Of a stretch of 64,000 nt of DNA, positions 13,330 through 26,578 are shown in pieces. The notes under the pieces are model-generated. The model saw nothing but the letters and a program-made list of their open reading frames with translations. It had not been told where the DNA came from and made no database searches. Position numbers and translations under genes: made by a program. Source of the DNA: Bostrychus sinensis (Eukaryota > Chordata > Actinopteri > Gobiiformes > Eleotridae); NCBI GenBank assembly GCA_020698575.1, contig CM036239.1, positions 11,307,263-11,371,262 on the forward strand, given 5' to 3'. Within the stretch, counting starts at the first letter, position 1; each line of letters opens with the position of its first letter.

Positions 13330-13750
13330 ACTACAGCAACAACTTCTGTTTGCTACAGTGAACAGGTTAACAAACCCTCAGCTCCATTGCCTTCAGAACT
13401 CATTTCTACATCTAAGTGCAATGAGTTTGAGATATTCTTTAATGACAAGGTTCAGAGTATTAAAAATGCTATAAACTCCACAACACAGATAACAACCCTG
13501 CAGCCATCCAGACACTCAGAACTGACACACTTCACCCCTGTCACTGACAAAACAAAAGATCATCTCCAGTCTGAGTTCATCCACTGCTGCCTCAATGCGG
13601 CACCCACCAGATTTCTAAAATCTGTCCTGAGCATTTTGTTACCACCACTTTTTCATTTAGTTAACATCTCACTGCAGTCTGGGACATTTCCAAAGGCCCT
13701 TAAAACTGCTGTCATCAAACATTCAGGAAAAGTATTATTCTTTTGTTGAA
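13330..13750 (+). mobile_element. L2/CR1-like LINE fragment, start of reverse transcriptase
   Basis: The plus-strand frame at 13387-13749 reads FFNDKVQSIKNAI, then FLKSVLSILLPPLFHLVNIS and LQSGTFPKALKTAVIKH. These are the pre-RT and first RT blocks of fish L2/CR1-clade LINEs (the LQSGxFPxALKTAVIKP pattern). The frame stops right after the first RT block, so this is a short dead piece. The endonuclease and the rest of the RT are absent. Confidence 0.75.
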
Positions 13751-13825
13751 TTTAATAATAATAATAATTGAATTGAATTTAGTCTATTTAGTTTCTATTA
13801 TTATCACAAATAATACTTTTTTCAA

Positions 13826-14016
13826 ACAATGGATAGTCAGTTGGCTGTAAGATGAGTTAAAAAAATAATGATAAAAAGTAAAACTTGAGATTTAAAGTTT
13901 TGAGACATATGAACATCAAATTAGGTGAGTAAAAATAATATTCATTGTTGAAAACTTGAGATTTTGAGTTGACCCCACAACTCAAAAATCTTAAGGGATC
14001 CAATTGCCTTGAGTTT
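13826..14016 (+). repeat. Interspersed repeat with GTTGGCTGTAAGA / CTTAAGGGATCC ends, copy 1
   Basis: The phrases CAGTTGGCTGTAAGATGAG, GTTGAAAACTTGAGATTTTG and ACTCAAAAATCTTAAGGGAT recur at 24215-24416 and, on the opposite strand, at 49163-49262. No protein is encoded. The CACTGTAAAAAAA edge on the 49-kb copy suggests a DNA-transposon end, but the class is open. Confidence 0.65.
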
Positions 14017-17000
14017 TTGCAAAATTTCTTTCTTCTTCTTATCTTCTTGAGCCACAAAATCCAAAAATAAAAAAAGAAAAAAAAAGAAAAGAAGAATTGT
14101 AAGAACATTGTTCAATCAGCTTTTAGAACTTTGGTCTGGATCCATACCAAAAACTTAATAATTTCTCCCTTGACCCCTTCACTGATCTATCCTTAAACTT
14201 AATAAAAATACTAAAGCTACAACTAAAACTGGCCATAACCTTCTTGGCAGATTGGAGTGCAATGTTCCCTGCGTGCTTCAACAATCGCACAGAACTATTG
14301 TGCTTGTAGATTTATTCTTAAAGCAATTCCTAAACTGTATACTAAAATATATTCACTTCCTTTGGTGGTTTTACATTGTTGCAGAAGTCAAAACACAAAA
14401 CCACCTTCAAAGGAGACCGTAATTAAGTTTAGGTTCAGACATACATACTCATTCGAGACATCTTTGCGCTGATTGCATCACGGAGGTAGAGACGAAACAG
14501 AAGGAGAGATGATCAAACACAAACGAGAAGCATCTGCCTTCAACTAAACACATGTCTTTGGTCCAGTGTCAGTTTTCTCCACATTAACACTCTCTTTCCT
14601 GCAATGTCACACTCTCCTTTCTCTATTAGTGCCCCACTCACACAGTTATGGGTTTAAATGTCTTTTCTGAAAGTGTCTCTTGCACACACACACACATCGC
14701 ACACAAACCGCCTGCCAAGCTGCGATTAGAGAGGCAGGAAAGGGGATAAAGAAGAGGCAAAAGATGCTCAGAGCAACAAACAGCTGATAAAGAAGTGTGT
14801 TTGTGTGTAAGTGTCCAGGCACAGTTCCTTTCCAGCCACATTTAAATAATTCAGTTGAGTTGTTTTGCTTATTTCTTCTCTCCGACTCGCAGACATACAG
14901 GTGTGTCAGGGTGATTGATTTCTCTTGGCCAAAGGGGAGACTTCTTCTGCTCCTCTTCTATTTCCTTCATTTTTTCTTCACTTTTTCCTCTCACAATAGG
15001 ATGTGCTCTTCATCTTCGCCTTCCTGTCCTCCTGACCTGAGATCTGAAAATGTAAATAAAAGGTGTCCTCATATTAAAAACCAGTTAGATGATTTTTGTT
15101 CATCAAAATCAAAAGCTATTTTCTCACTCATTTCACATTGGAACTAAGTAATTCAGACATTACATCCCTTTGTTAGCTAATGTAGTTTATATACTCTTTA
15201 AAACTATAGTATTAGTCTAGGATTAAAGTTTAGCAACCTTCAGTATTTTGCTGAATTTTACTGACATAAACTCACCATTTTATTGAAAAGGCAGTGTGCT
15301 TTTACTGAAGTGAATCACTACTGACAAACTGGCATGGCCCTCGAGGAAATGTAATTTAAATATCACCTCAAAATGTGAGTAATGGCACCACAGTAGTGAC
15401 ACTTTAACAAGAGAGAACAGAAGAGTGATGTGTGGGTAAATCCCATTTAATATTACTGTTGTTTTTGAGACAAATGTTAAAGAAGAATATTTGTTTTCTC
15501 TTTTTATAAATAAATGGATTATACATTATACACATTTGAATGAGGCCTGTGTATACTTAACCTTTGAAAAGGCCACTTGGTTGTGTAGAGAGCCTCTAAA
15601 TGCCAGAAAAGTAATGATTTTGCCATTATGTTAGATTTTTAATCTTTAAATCAGTATTGTGTGATTTGTTTAGAGTAAATGCCGAATTTTGTTTATGAAC
15701 CAGGCCCACAAAACCGGGTTGTTTGTGTTTTTTTCTGGGAGCAATGTGACATTTTAAAATACCTCTTATTTTGGTCTTGCACGGCTGGACGCTCTAATGG
15801 AAACACACAGTGCTTTGTTCTTTAAAAACAGGTACAACAATGATAGAAGACGTTATAATGCAGGACTTAATTTAAAAAGCACTTTTTCACCAGCAGTGAG
15901 TCACAGCCTACATGTCAAACTGACAAAAAAAACATTTTATTTTTTTCACAGTTAACTGTATTTTAATGTTGCATATGATTTGTGTTAATAGGAAACTATA
16001 CAACACGGTAAAACTCAGGCCAGTTTTGTTTTAAACACATAATAAGTGTTAATGCAGTAAAAATCATCTGCATATGTATGCAGGGTGAAAGAGTGTACAG
16101 GTGCCTGGTGCATCATGGGAGGTTCCTATTTGATAACACTAGTTTTACATTTTAAAGATGTGGGTGGTGCTCTAGAGCCAAGCGCTGCCACCAGGCAGGC
16201 TTTGTGAAATCCGGCCAATTGGAACTGAGAGGCTCAGAGAGATGCCAGTGCTCAAGTCAGCATTAACTTGAATTTATGCATTTCCAAGTGATGGTAGCTG
16301 AGACCTAGAGTACAAATATGCAGCAATGCGCAGAATGGGTAAAAATAAATTTGGCAGCAGTATCGCTTCGCTGAGATGTGTTCAGATGAAAACCTATTGC
16401 TGCTTTCAGGATCAAGAAGTATTTCTGTATATTAACAGAAGATTTTCACCTGCTTTAATATTTGTAGTTGATGTGGGCGGCCCAACATTTTCTGAGTGTT
16501 TGAACTTGTGAGTAGTGCCAGAGCGTGTGTGAGGCTGTGTTATTCCTGCACACTGAGCATTTGTCTTCATTTCCAAGCTGCCCCGAGGAGCTTTGGACAT
16601 TCAAAGGGATTTCAAAGGATTCTTATAGCTCTGGTTATAGGAGTTCAGTTGATGTGTTCATGCAAAGCCTCATTGTCTGGCAGCCTATAGCATCGTACTA
16701 TGCTCAGACCAACAGTACATCTACAACTGTGTCTTCATGTTTCAGGAAACCACAGCTGCATTATCTACTTAGCCCTAACCTTCTCTCTGTACCTACAATC
16801 ACAGAGAATAAATACTATAAATAATGTCTATTCTGTTAATTATTACATTATTGTTCTTTCTCTACACTGATTTTAAACTAAATGCAGTTTTTACACATAG
16901 GACTGTATCTGAAGAACCTAAACATGTATTAATAGTTTACAACCTTGATTCATCAACCCTCAAAACTGTATGTGTGAAGCAGAAATTTTACAATGTTGTC

Positions 17001-17769
17001 ATGCAAAACACTATTTTATGAGATTGTTTTTATCAGGATATGTGAAACTAAAAGGTAGTACCATGCAGTATAGAGGGGTTCATGTCATTAGAGGTCTTCG
17101 AGGTAGAGTGATAATCATCTATCAGCGAGTGAAGCAGACTCAGTGGACCACACATGGCCTGTTATCACTGTGTTATCTTGCTCCATTAGAGAATCTCTCT
17201 TATCATGATGTGGCTGTGGTTTAAGTCCTCTATCAGGACCAAACAGAGCTTAGAGTCAGTCCACACTTGCTGGTCTGCAGGACTCAATGTGCTCAGGGGC
17301 AAAAGTCTGCACCTGTGTCGATGATGCCATTGGTCTGGTTTGAGTTTGCATGGAGCTCTGTCAAACAAACTGAACTGACTGAGAGAGCAGTAACAAACCT
17401 CACCTGTAGAGGGCAGCACATCAGTATTTACTGAGAGAAACTTGGGAAGAAGAAATCCTTCTCATCTATTGGCCAAAAGTCCGTCTCATCAGCCCCATAT
17501 ATCCCAATAATATCATGGGCACACTTTAATTAATATTTAATAAAGTATTACGTTTAAAGCAGCGATATTGGCAGAATATAGCTGTGGACTCTCTCTGTGA
17601 TTAATATGAAATCTGTGTTGTTTCAGCAGTGTTTTTACATTTGTTTGCTAATGTTAGCAACCTTTTAAATACATTTTATTTACAGTATATACTGTATGTA
17701 ATTTAGTAACATTGTTGCATGTATGTTTCTGTGCCCTTGGTAAACAGTGCTGTTGTCCATTCCCTGGCG
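14017..17769. other. Intergenic, no gene recognised
   Basis: No convincing exon, RNA gene or mobile element is found. The open frames here are short and lack family motifs. 15450-16000 is strongly AT-rich. Confidence 0.5.
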
Positions 17770-18010
17770 TTAGTCCATAGTTTGGTCCGCATTGCATTTG
17801 CACTTCACCAGGACCAGACCAGGGCCACACCAGAGCTCAAAGTGCACCGCACTGAGATCTCTGATTTCAGGAGGGCCAGAGTTCACCTGTTTGGTGCACA
17901 CCTGAGTTTGTGCGTTCACACTGCTCAAACAAACCAGACTTTCCCAGGAAGCGCACCAGGGTTTGATTGAAGCAAACCAAACACAGCAAGCATGAAACAC
18001 ATTCACACTC
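17770..18010. repeat. Probable MITE fragment
   Basis: The block around GCGTTCACACTGCTCAAACA and GGGTTTGATTGAAGC has the look of a common vertebrate MITE end (the 'gcgttcacact' type). The open frame through it has no known domain. Boundaries are not resolved. Confidence 0.4.
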
Positions 18011-18450
18011 CTTTGGTGGTCAGTTTAAGAAATATGCCTGGGAGAAGATTGGATTTAAAATGAAAGCTTTGACTATAAAATGCATGTACAATGGACTTCA
18101 GATGTTTTCAGCATTACAAATGTCTTAGCAGGGCCCATTTTTCCCCCTCAGATATAAGAACTTATGTCTTGAGTCATCTTTACCCAACAAGGACCAAAGC
18201 CAATAAAATAGCAAAGTCCATATGTAGTGAAGATGTGGCCAGTGCTAGAATTCACTGGTTCTGCACTGAGCACTTGAAACTTCCTGATAACTTCAGGCTA
18301 TCTGCCATGTACACAATATTATTTTTTCATCTCGCCACCATGTTGAAGTATGGCATATAAACACAGTTGTGCAAGAGGTGCAGGACCAGTGTTGCTGTCC
18401 TCAAAACCATCAGTTAAATTTCTTGTCTAACCAAGCCTTTGTGGGAAACC

Positions 18451-19384
18451 CTTAGTCTGCCCTAGCTCTGTTTGCGCCCTAGGCAAGATTTTAAATTTCT
18501 GCCCTCTACCCTCAACACACCACTAAAACAGACTACATTTGATAAGACTTTACTAAACATTAATATCGATTTCACCACTCCCTGATGTATTCTGCAGTAG
18601 GTTTTTATGAAGTACAATAGAAGGCCGGGAGGTCTGGGGGTCCTCCCTCAGGAAAATTTGAACAAAACAGATCTAATTTCCTGTAATTTGATGCATTTGC
18701 TCTTATGTAAGTATCAGTAGCTACTACACTGCAGTAAAAAGGGACTTATTTTGATTTTACTTCTCTTCAAGTTTGAAGACACTGTTTCTTATGACGGCTC
18801 TCACATTTTAATCATGAGCTGCTTCTCCACACAGACCTGAGCATAGTGTGATTTAACTTTAGTTTTTTTATGTTTTACACATGCTGCTTATTACTTGTGT
18901 TGAAATCCTATGTTAGTGGTTCCTAGTGGAGCGTCCAGCTCTGCTCTGCCCCTGCAGCACAGGCTCACAGGAGCTTCAGCCTCATCAACACTACAGGCCG
19001 CGAAAAGCTTTTGTTAGGACGTCTGGACTCATGTTTTATGTTGCTTTTATAATAATGCATCTAAAATATTGTGAGAGGCATCACGCACCACTTTGGTAAC
19101 ATGAGCTTCAGATCATGTTATTTCATAAGCTGTTTATGATCTTATCTCTGTGAGTAAGAGGTCAATTGTCATCAAATGAAAAGTGATCTAAAGCTTGACA
19201 AGTGTAGAACACATCCATGGACTCAAAACTCTCCCCAGTGTCCATAATGTCTGGGTATATACTGTTATTGACCAGGCTCATTAAGCCTTACTGTGCACCA
19301 ACGCACGGGGCAGTGGCAGGCGCCCTCCAGTCCCTCTGCACCCTTTGCATTTGCCTAGGGCACCTATGCCATGGGCCGGCACTG
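18451..19384. mobile_element. Probable degenerate DNA transposon with GGCGCCCTAGGCAA-type ends
   Basis: The left part has TTTGCGCCCTAGGCAAGATT. The right end in reverse reads CAGTGCCGGCCCATGGCATA, then GGTGCCCTAGGCAAATG. The shared GYGCCCTAGGCAA block in opposite orientation suggests terminal inverted repeats. The CAGTG terminus suggests hAT. No transposase frame is found and the left border is uncertain. Confidence 0.5.
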
Positions 19385-21034
19385 GTCTGCCTTGCTCTGC
19401 CATTACCTTTGGGAGTAAAGTATGAGTTTTAATTGAAAGTACTGTATGTGTGTGTGTGCATATGTGGGTTTTTATGATTGTAAAGAAGTATCTTAATGGA
19501 ACCCAGTCACCTGCTCGAGCAACTTATACCTAGTTTTAACGTCGTATTATCCAGGTAAAATTCCTCTGGTGGCGTATTTTGATTAGGCATGTCATTGTTA
19601 TCTATAATCTGGATATACATTTGAGCCCTGATTCCAAAACACCACAATCCACCTCATATACCCTGCCATGCAATACACCATAAACGATCAACACAATTTC
19701 ACAGATAGCTGAGTGTGAAATTGAAAAGCACTTCTGACAAGCACTGGGACCATTTTATTTCTATGTTATCCAAAAGCTATACAGTTGACAAGTTTTTGCC
19801 AGTTGCGTTATAGGGGCACAAAGACTCTGCTGTAAGCAATTTGTGGCTAGTGTGAATGTAAAATCTATAGGTTATCATCAAAATGTCAGAAAGCAACTTC
19901 AGTTATTGTTAGGAAAGATTTATTCAGCGCACAGGAAAATGACAGTGAATAACAGAATGAAACGTCCGTCAAATGCATCTGGAAACAGAAGCAGCCATGC
20001 CCACTCAGCTTTGTCACAAAAATAAATCACAAAAACATTTAGATGATCTTACCATTAAAAAAGCAAAAAACAAAACTGCCTGTGGAGAGGAGAAGTGTAG
20101 GCTACAGGGCATTTGGCATGTACCCTATGTTCAAGCGACAAACTTTGAGCCATCAAACACTTCTTTAATTTAAACATGTAACCATTCAGTAATTGTTATT
20201 CTTTTGTACACTGGAACTGATATGACCAAAACTCAAAGATAAGTGTTTTTATTATTGTTCAAAGAAAGTCCTACTCTACACAATATTAGGTTAAAAGTAT
20301 GTATGAAACTCACCAGTAGCTGCAGGTAGTTTTTAAAGCATCCTTTTACCTGCACAAACCCCTACGCACTCAAAGCAGCAATCATATAAGCTGCATCATT
20401 AAGGCCACAGAGGCGGCGCAGATGAAGGGGCAGAACAGAAAGGTCTAGAAACTAATCCCCCAGTTTCTATTTTCATCATTCCCTTTGTAAACCAAACCCA
20501 GTACATACAGGGAAATGTGTCCAGTTGGTATGAAATGGCACTGCTTTTCCTTGGAACATGCTGTTCATAGTTCCCGATTACTCACAGCATTACAAATAGG
20601 CTGCTAGGAAACGGCATTAGGGGATTTTTTTTTTTCCTGCTGTTGTTCAAAAATTAATAATGTCAGAGACTAATGTAGTTGTTGCATTTAACAAAATTTT
20701 AATTTGATTGGAGTGAATGTCCATAATAAACAAGTGCTTTTAATACTGAATATTCTAATAATTTTGGGGAGAACAGTGCTGTTTGCTGGCCTAGATATTC
20801 ACACCTATTGTGTTTTCACATCTTGAGTGTTTTCGAGCAAAACATTATTACCCTCAAAAATGGTTCACATTATAAAATAAATAACTTGAATGTGTACAGT
20901 AGTGAGTTGTTGCTTGAAGAACAAACAAAACAGCAAACTTCCAGTCACATGCCATGGATGGCCCAGTCCACGCTGCTGGGTGAGGCACAAAACACTGGGG
21001 TTAGTTACCTCAAAACATCTAACAACAAGTGCTC
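19385..21034. other. Intergenic, no gene recognised
   Basis: No exon or RNA gene is recognised. The open frames are short and without domains. Confidence 0.5.
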
Positions 21035-21048
21035 TATAAGAATAATGC

Positions 21049-21094
<46 letters not shown>

Positions 21095-21110
21095 CAACAA
21101 CAACAACAAC

Positions 21111-21188
<78 letters not shown>

Positions 21189-21372
21189 CATTATTATTAT
21201 TATTATGCATTATTCTTATATAGCACTTTCTAGACACTCAAAGTTGCTTTGGTGCATTATTCATTCAATAAGTCACACCCAGTGGTGGTGAGTCACTTCT
21301 GCAGCCACAGTGGCTCTAAGGCTGACAGACTCTAACACATTCATAGGCAAGTGTCTTGCCCAAGAACACAAC
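21035..21372 (+). repeat. Trinucleotide palindrome with adjoining interspersed repeat, copy 2
   Basis: A perfect 16-bp inverted pair, TATAAGAATAATGCAT at 21035-21050 and its complement at 21205-21220, brackets (AAT)n(AAC)n(AAT)n(ATT)n. The whole 186 bp can fold into one near-continuous hairpin. The sequence to the right (TATAGCACTTTCTAGACACT to GTGTCTTGCCCAAG) matches copy 1 at 2242-2470. Asn/Tyr/Ile-only open frames across it are an artefact of the triplet repeat. Confidence 0.8.
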
Positions 21373-22786
21373 AACAGTATGCTATAGCAGTCATACATAC
21401 TAATGTATTAATTTATTAGTGCCAGTACTTTATACAAGTAATTGATAGTTAAATATTGAGTGAATATCAGTTTATCGCTACTGCAGAATCAACCTGCTCA
21501 TCCTTATATATTATATTATATATTATTATGTTTTGGTCTCGCAGCGGGGAGCCACTCGAAGCTGCACCACATTCATGTAAACTGTAAAGATGGACTACTC
21601 ACTGAAGAAAAACATAACAGCACAAATCTGAACAGTGATTGTCTGTCTGCTGGCAGCACGTCAGCTGACCCGCGATTTTTATGCCTAATATGTTTATTGT
21701 TAGTCAAGTAACTGTCAGTAATATATGTATAAGTACTTACTGCTGAACAAATACGTGTACTACAATTTTTCCACAATTGTCGTTTTCTTCACACCTTCAC
21801 AGTGTGAATTGGAGAGACCATTGCCTTTTCCTGACCAGCGTTGTCGTGTAAGCGTCCCTTACACATACAGGACAATGCAGTCGCCGGCCTTTTTTGCATG
21901 GAACATTTGAGTTGGGCTTGAAATTAATCTTGAACAGGGGCCATTAGATCTCTGAAAGACACCATTCAAAATGCCCAACTCTAAATGACTTTTGGGTCTG
22001 TAATCATCATAAATTGAGAATTTGAAGTTAATGAAAAGACAGAGTGGAGAATGGTTGTAGTTAAACAGTAGGAGGTGACAAACCCTGAATCCTCTTCCTC
22101 AACATTAATTTTCTAATACATAAGGAGGCAAACATTATCAGCACTCTCTCTTTATTGTGCTCTGGTATTACATTCAAGATCCATGCTTCGACGAAACTTT
22201 TTGCGTTCTATATGAGAGTGTGTTGATAACAGTGTTGGTCTGATAATCATCCACAATTATGTGCGAACAGAAAGGAGCCGAAACAAGTGGGTGGAAGCTG
22301 GAGGGAACTATTGTGATGGTAATAGCAGTTACACACAGACAATGCAACAGCAGGAGAGATTTTTTTTTTTTTTTTGTCACGCAAACCTTTTATTATCGAC
22401 TGAAACCACTCATTAGAGACAGATTGAGAAGCCTTGCATTCAAGTGAAAATGTGCGAAATAACGCGAAGAGGGTGACATGACTTGGTGATATACTGTATA
22501 ATTTCCTGACACAAGGCCCTTAGAGCCTTTTAACACTGCATCAGACTTGCAAAAGGACTACTTAAAAATCAGCTCAAACTCACTTTATGGTTTATTTATA
22601 ATGACAGACTGTGAAACATATGGCTTTTTAATAAATAGCATCTCTTTCTGTCATTTGGTCATGGGTTTGGTTTGCTGCCTATAGGCCATGAAAAAGAATA
22701 CTACTGCATTACTGCCTTTGTCTCGTTAGCTCCATTCAACCCTCGTGCCCCAACATTATAAAAATAATATACATAAAAATGTTTTC
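21373..22786. other. Intergenic, no gene recognised
   Basis: No coding or RNA gene is recognised. A poly(T) tract lies at about 22361-22376. Confidence 0.5.
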
Positions 22787-23209
22787 CTACTTTTATTTGC
22801 ATAAATCTTTTAATCAACTTGTGCCCTGATCATAAATACCAAATATTTAGTTATTTTAAGAATTTTAACCTTTTTATGCCAGTTTATATATCAGCATCTA
22901 GAAATATCTTTAATATTCTCAATGCCAAGTGGATCTTTTTTTTTTTTTTTTTTTGAGTATGTCAAAGATTACCAACAACATTTATTTTTAGGAATTTTTT
23001 TGTGCTATGTAAACCACTCCCATTAAAATTCAATAAAACTGGTTGTAACTTTTTGTTACTACCAAAAATCCCAAATTCATCTAAATCAGTGTTTTTAGTA
23101 ATATTTGACAGACCCAAAGCTGTAATAATGCAACCTAAAAAAAATCCATATTTGGTATTTATGATCAGGACACGTGTTGATTAAAACATTTATGCAAACA
23201 AAGAAGTAG
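22787..23209. mobile_element. Foldback MITE-like element
   Basis: Inverted arms of about 65 bp lie at 22787-22850 and 23145-23209. Shared blocks are TTTGCATAAA, TTTTAATCAAC and CCTGATCATAAATACCAAAT. The loop contains a 19-base poly(T) at 22936. The true ends may lie farther out, but no target duplication was found. Confidence 0.6.
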
Positions 23210-24214
23210 AAAAAATATAAAGATATACATTTTTTTAATGATGTTTTTTCATTGTGACATTTTTGTCACTTAACAGGAGCAGCGTAACAAATTTAGTTAG
23301 AGAAAGTAAAAATGATGTAATATTAGTATTTAGAAAATCTAATATAGTGATAAAATACACATCTGAGCCAAATTTCCTAGAAAAGGTAAGAACCACTGCA
23401 AAGTTATCAAAAAAATAAAACTTGAAAAGGACACTTTTTTCGCAAAGGGTTAAAACAGCAAACCATGGTCTTATCTCATATTTCACTTTAAATAATTGGA
23501 GGCCAGCACTTGTTGAGAGATTTAGGAAGAATTTTCCTGCAACTAGCTGTGTTTTACAAAGCTAAAAACAAATCTAAATGGAAAACACAAGAATGAAATA
23601 CCACAGGGCGCACTCATGCATCAATAAATGTTATTTTACCTTTTTGTAAAGCCAGGATTTAGTTCAAAAACACAAATACACATGACAAAAGTTGATGAAC
23701 GTCAAATAATTTAACGTCATACTAAAGAAGAGAGTGGGATAGATAACATTTGTGTATTTGATGAATGAATACACAGATGAAGGATGGTGCTAATGAGGTT
23801 TTTGTTCTCATGAGTCAGTCTTGAACCAGTTTTTTTGAGAATCTACAAGGGAAGTACTCGCTCTGTAGGCTTTTGGGAATGGCAAAGCATATGTGTCTTT
23901 ATGGGATTAAAAGAAAAGCATATACAGTATATCTGACTAAATTATACTTTCAAATGAGTCTTTCTGTTAGAATTGTAGAAAGTAAAGCTGGAATTCATAA
24001 ACATAGGATAAGCAACACTCAGCAGCACACAAAATGATCCAAACCTGTCACAAATAAACTGCATCACTCTGTTGGATGGACATAAAGCAGTTCAGCAGCA
24101 TCGACTGGTTCAACTACTACTACTAATATTTTTTGTTTACCTAATTTAATGTTCATACATATAGAAACTTAAAAAAAAAAGTCCTCTCTATCATTTTTTA
24201 ACTCATCTTACTGC
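23210..24214. other. Intergenic, no gene recognised
   Basis: Nothing is recognised beyond AT-rich sequence. The first part may belong to the foldback element before it. Confidence 0.45.
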
Positions 24215-24416
24215 CAGCTTACTATCCATTGTTTGAAAAAAGCATATAAGTTGGCTGTAAGACGAGAAATGACAGTGAGTAAAACTTAAAATTGCAAGTT
24301 TTTGGACATATGAACGTCAAATTAAGCAAACAAAAAATATTAGTTGTTGAAAACTTAAGATTTTGAGTTGGCCCCATAACTCAAAAATCTTAAGGGATGC
24401 TTTTTTTCACAGTGTA
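24215..24416 (+). repeat. Interspersed repeat, copy 2 of the 13.8-kb family
   Basis: It contains AAGTTGGCTGTAAGACGAG, TTAGTTGTTGAAAACTTAAG and ACTCAAAAATCTTAAGGGAT in the same order and strand as the copy at 13826-14016. It ends at TTTTTTTCACAGTGTA. Confidence 0.65.
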
Positions 24417-26227
24417 CCTGTAAAAAATGACAAATTCACAGACTTTTGGAAGGTGAGTGGACTCTGCCTGACTTTCTGTTGGGCCTGAATAATCAGCTTA
24501 CGACTGAACATGCCCACAAGTCACAAAGATGTTTGTTTTCTATCCTGCTTATCCTAACAATGGCAATATTTAACTGTAACATTTCACAAACCTTTGTCAA
24601 ACCTTAGTCACATGAAGCCATACCACAAAGCTGATGGTCTTTCTTCCTGATTTGCTATTTGTCTTATCATAAAGATAGATATAGATCACATACTTTAATC
24701 TAGGCACTCTACTAATAAATAAAATTAATGCAAAGTACTGAGGAACCTAGAGCTGACCAGCTGCCGGTGAAAAGTCTGGCAGCACAGAGCTAGAGAATCT
24801 GAAAGTCTTGTGGGAATTACATGACCTGAAAACATTTGTTTCAGCTATCTCTGGACATCCTCTAACATTATCAAGTGTCAGAGCAGGGATAATGCTGGTA
24901 CATGTTCACACCTTAATGAGCAGTTGTCTGTGCCCCAGGTGCCCCCCCCCCCCCCCCCCCTTAAAAAAAACAAAAAAAACCCACAAATGACATTAATCAA
25001 ACTATCTCTGAGGACACTGGTCACAGCACAGACTCAATAACCAAGTTCACCCAGTCTAATTGTGAATTATAGTAATGGGCACAGTTAAAGCCAACCTTAA
25101 AGCTTCTTGTCAAAAAGTCTATTTCCAGATAATACCTCAATTATTCAGTACTTTCATTGCATTTTCACACTCCAGTAGCACTGAGTATTTCAGCTCAGAT
25201 CAAGAATGTAAATTCAGCAGGAGCAGTGGGGAAAGCAAACCCAATATTTCTGTTTTCCACTGAGACAATACTGCCTGTGTGCGTTATTAATCAGCAGACA
25301 TATGCAGAATAAAGAATATGCATTAAAAGGCATAAAAATAATTGTTATTCACTTCCATAGTTTTCACAAAGCCACAGGGAACCTCTTCAGGGTTGCAGGC
25401 AAATATAATTAAGTGATGATTTTTGTTGTTTCAGCGCTCGAGTAGATCTGGGTGATACCACAAATAACAGCTGCATTTTAATCTCACTCAATTAAATAAA
25501 AACACATAGTTAGATTTTTACAATGTCTGCTGGTTCCTGATTGGATGCAGTGTGGGACTTGTTCTTTCTGGGAAACTCTTACTGAATACACTTATGAATT
25601 ACAAACACTGAGCATATAATTTACAACCGTTCGGGAGCAACGCGGAACAAGAAAGAAAGTGGGATCGAAGGGGGGAAAAGAAAGGTTTGAGGTAAATTGA
25701 AATGTTCAGAGGAAATTGGTTGTTTCCTGGAGACAAGTTGAGAAAACCCAGCAAAATGACAGACTCATTGTATGACTGTGTGTGTGTAGTAATTATATCA
25801 GCGGTCAGGCTTGATGGATGCTCGGGGTCCTATCTGCACCCCAAAGCCCAAACTGCACCACATAGCACTATTAATCTGACATGGCTGCTTTACGCCACTG
25901 TGTATCTCTCTTGTTTTCAGTATTAATACACCTACTTTAAAGCAACGCAATGTAACTTTTGCTCTTTCCGGTTGATAAGACTCCAGAAGTTTAATTTTGA
26001 CGACCATGCCCACAGAAAATGTATTGTGTTGTGGTTTTAGTTTTCTGAAATTTACTAATGACAAAAAGGACAAAGCTGTTTTATTTGGCATTAGTGTTAG
26101 CATTCAGTTCATACTCAGACCAATTATTACTTGGGTTAAAGAACTGAAGTATGTGCTTTCAAATTAAGAAGTACTTCTGTTATAATCTGTTATTTTCACA
26201 ATGTCTCTGAAGGCTCTAAACTCAGTT
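24417..26227. other. Intergenic, no gene recognised
   Basis: A poly(C) tract (24942-24960) is followed by A-rich sequence. No exon is recognised. Confidence 0.5.
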
Positions 26228-26301
26228 GAATACAAACAAAAAGTTGTAAAGAAGTCATCTTGAAGTCCAGATGACTTCTTTTTTACTTTTTGTTTGTATT
26301 C
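26228..26301. repeat. 33-bp-arm hairpin
   Basis: Arms 26228-26260 (GAATACAAACAAAAAGTTGT, then AAAGAAGTCATCT) and 26269-26301 are inverted copies matching at 30 of 33 positions. They are separated by the 8-base loop TGAAGTCC. It could be a small MITE or a repeat dimer. There is no evidence that it is transcribed. Confidence 0.8.
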
Positions 26302-26578
26302 ACAATGCATTTCAAAAGAGTACAGTCAAGAATTTGGGGTAACATTTCTGCTACATTAACACCACAGATGTAGCTCCAAACATTTGAATAAAATACATAA
26401 CACCTTCTTAATCATGCCCTCTGTAGACAACTCATTTTAGTCTAATCCTATAGAGTCTGCACCTAGAATTAAAATAACTACAGACCTGTTCTTACAGAAT
26501 CAATGGGAAACTAAAGCAGGTCAAACCCAAGCCTAGACTTAGATTAATCCATGTTAAATCAGGACTATAAAAAAACTG

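Noticed and set aside
18091..18360. 89-residue frame with Cys and His residues, considered as a zinc-finger or THAP piece
   Set aside because: Cys/His spacing does not fit a THAP or C2H2 pattern, there is no splice context, and it adjoins a MITE fragment.
20808..21237. Open frames of poly-Asn/poly-Tyr and poly-Ile on both strands
   Set aside because: They are translations of the AAT/ATT triplet palindrome and have no coding context.
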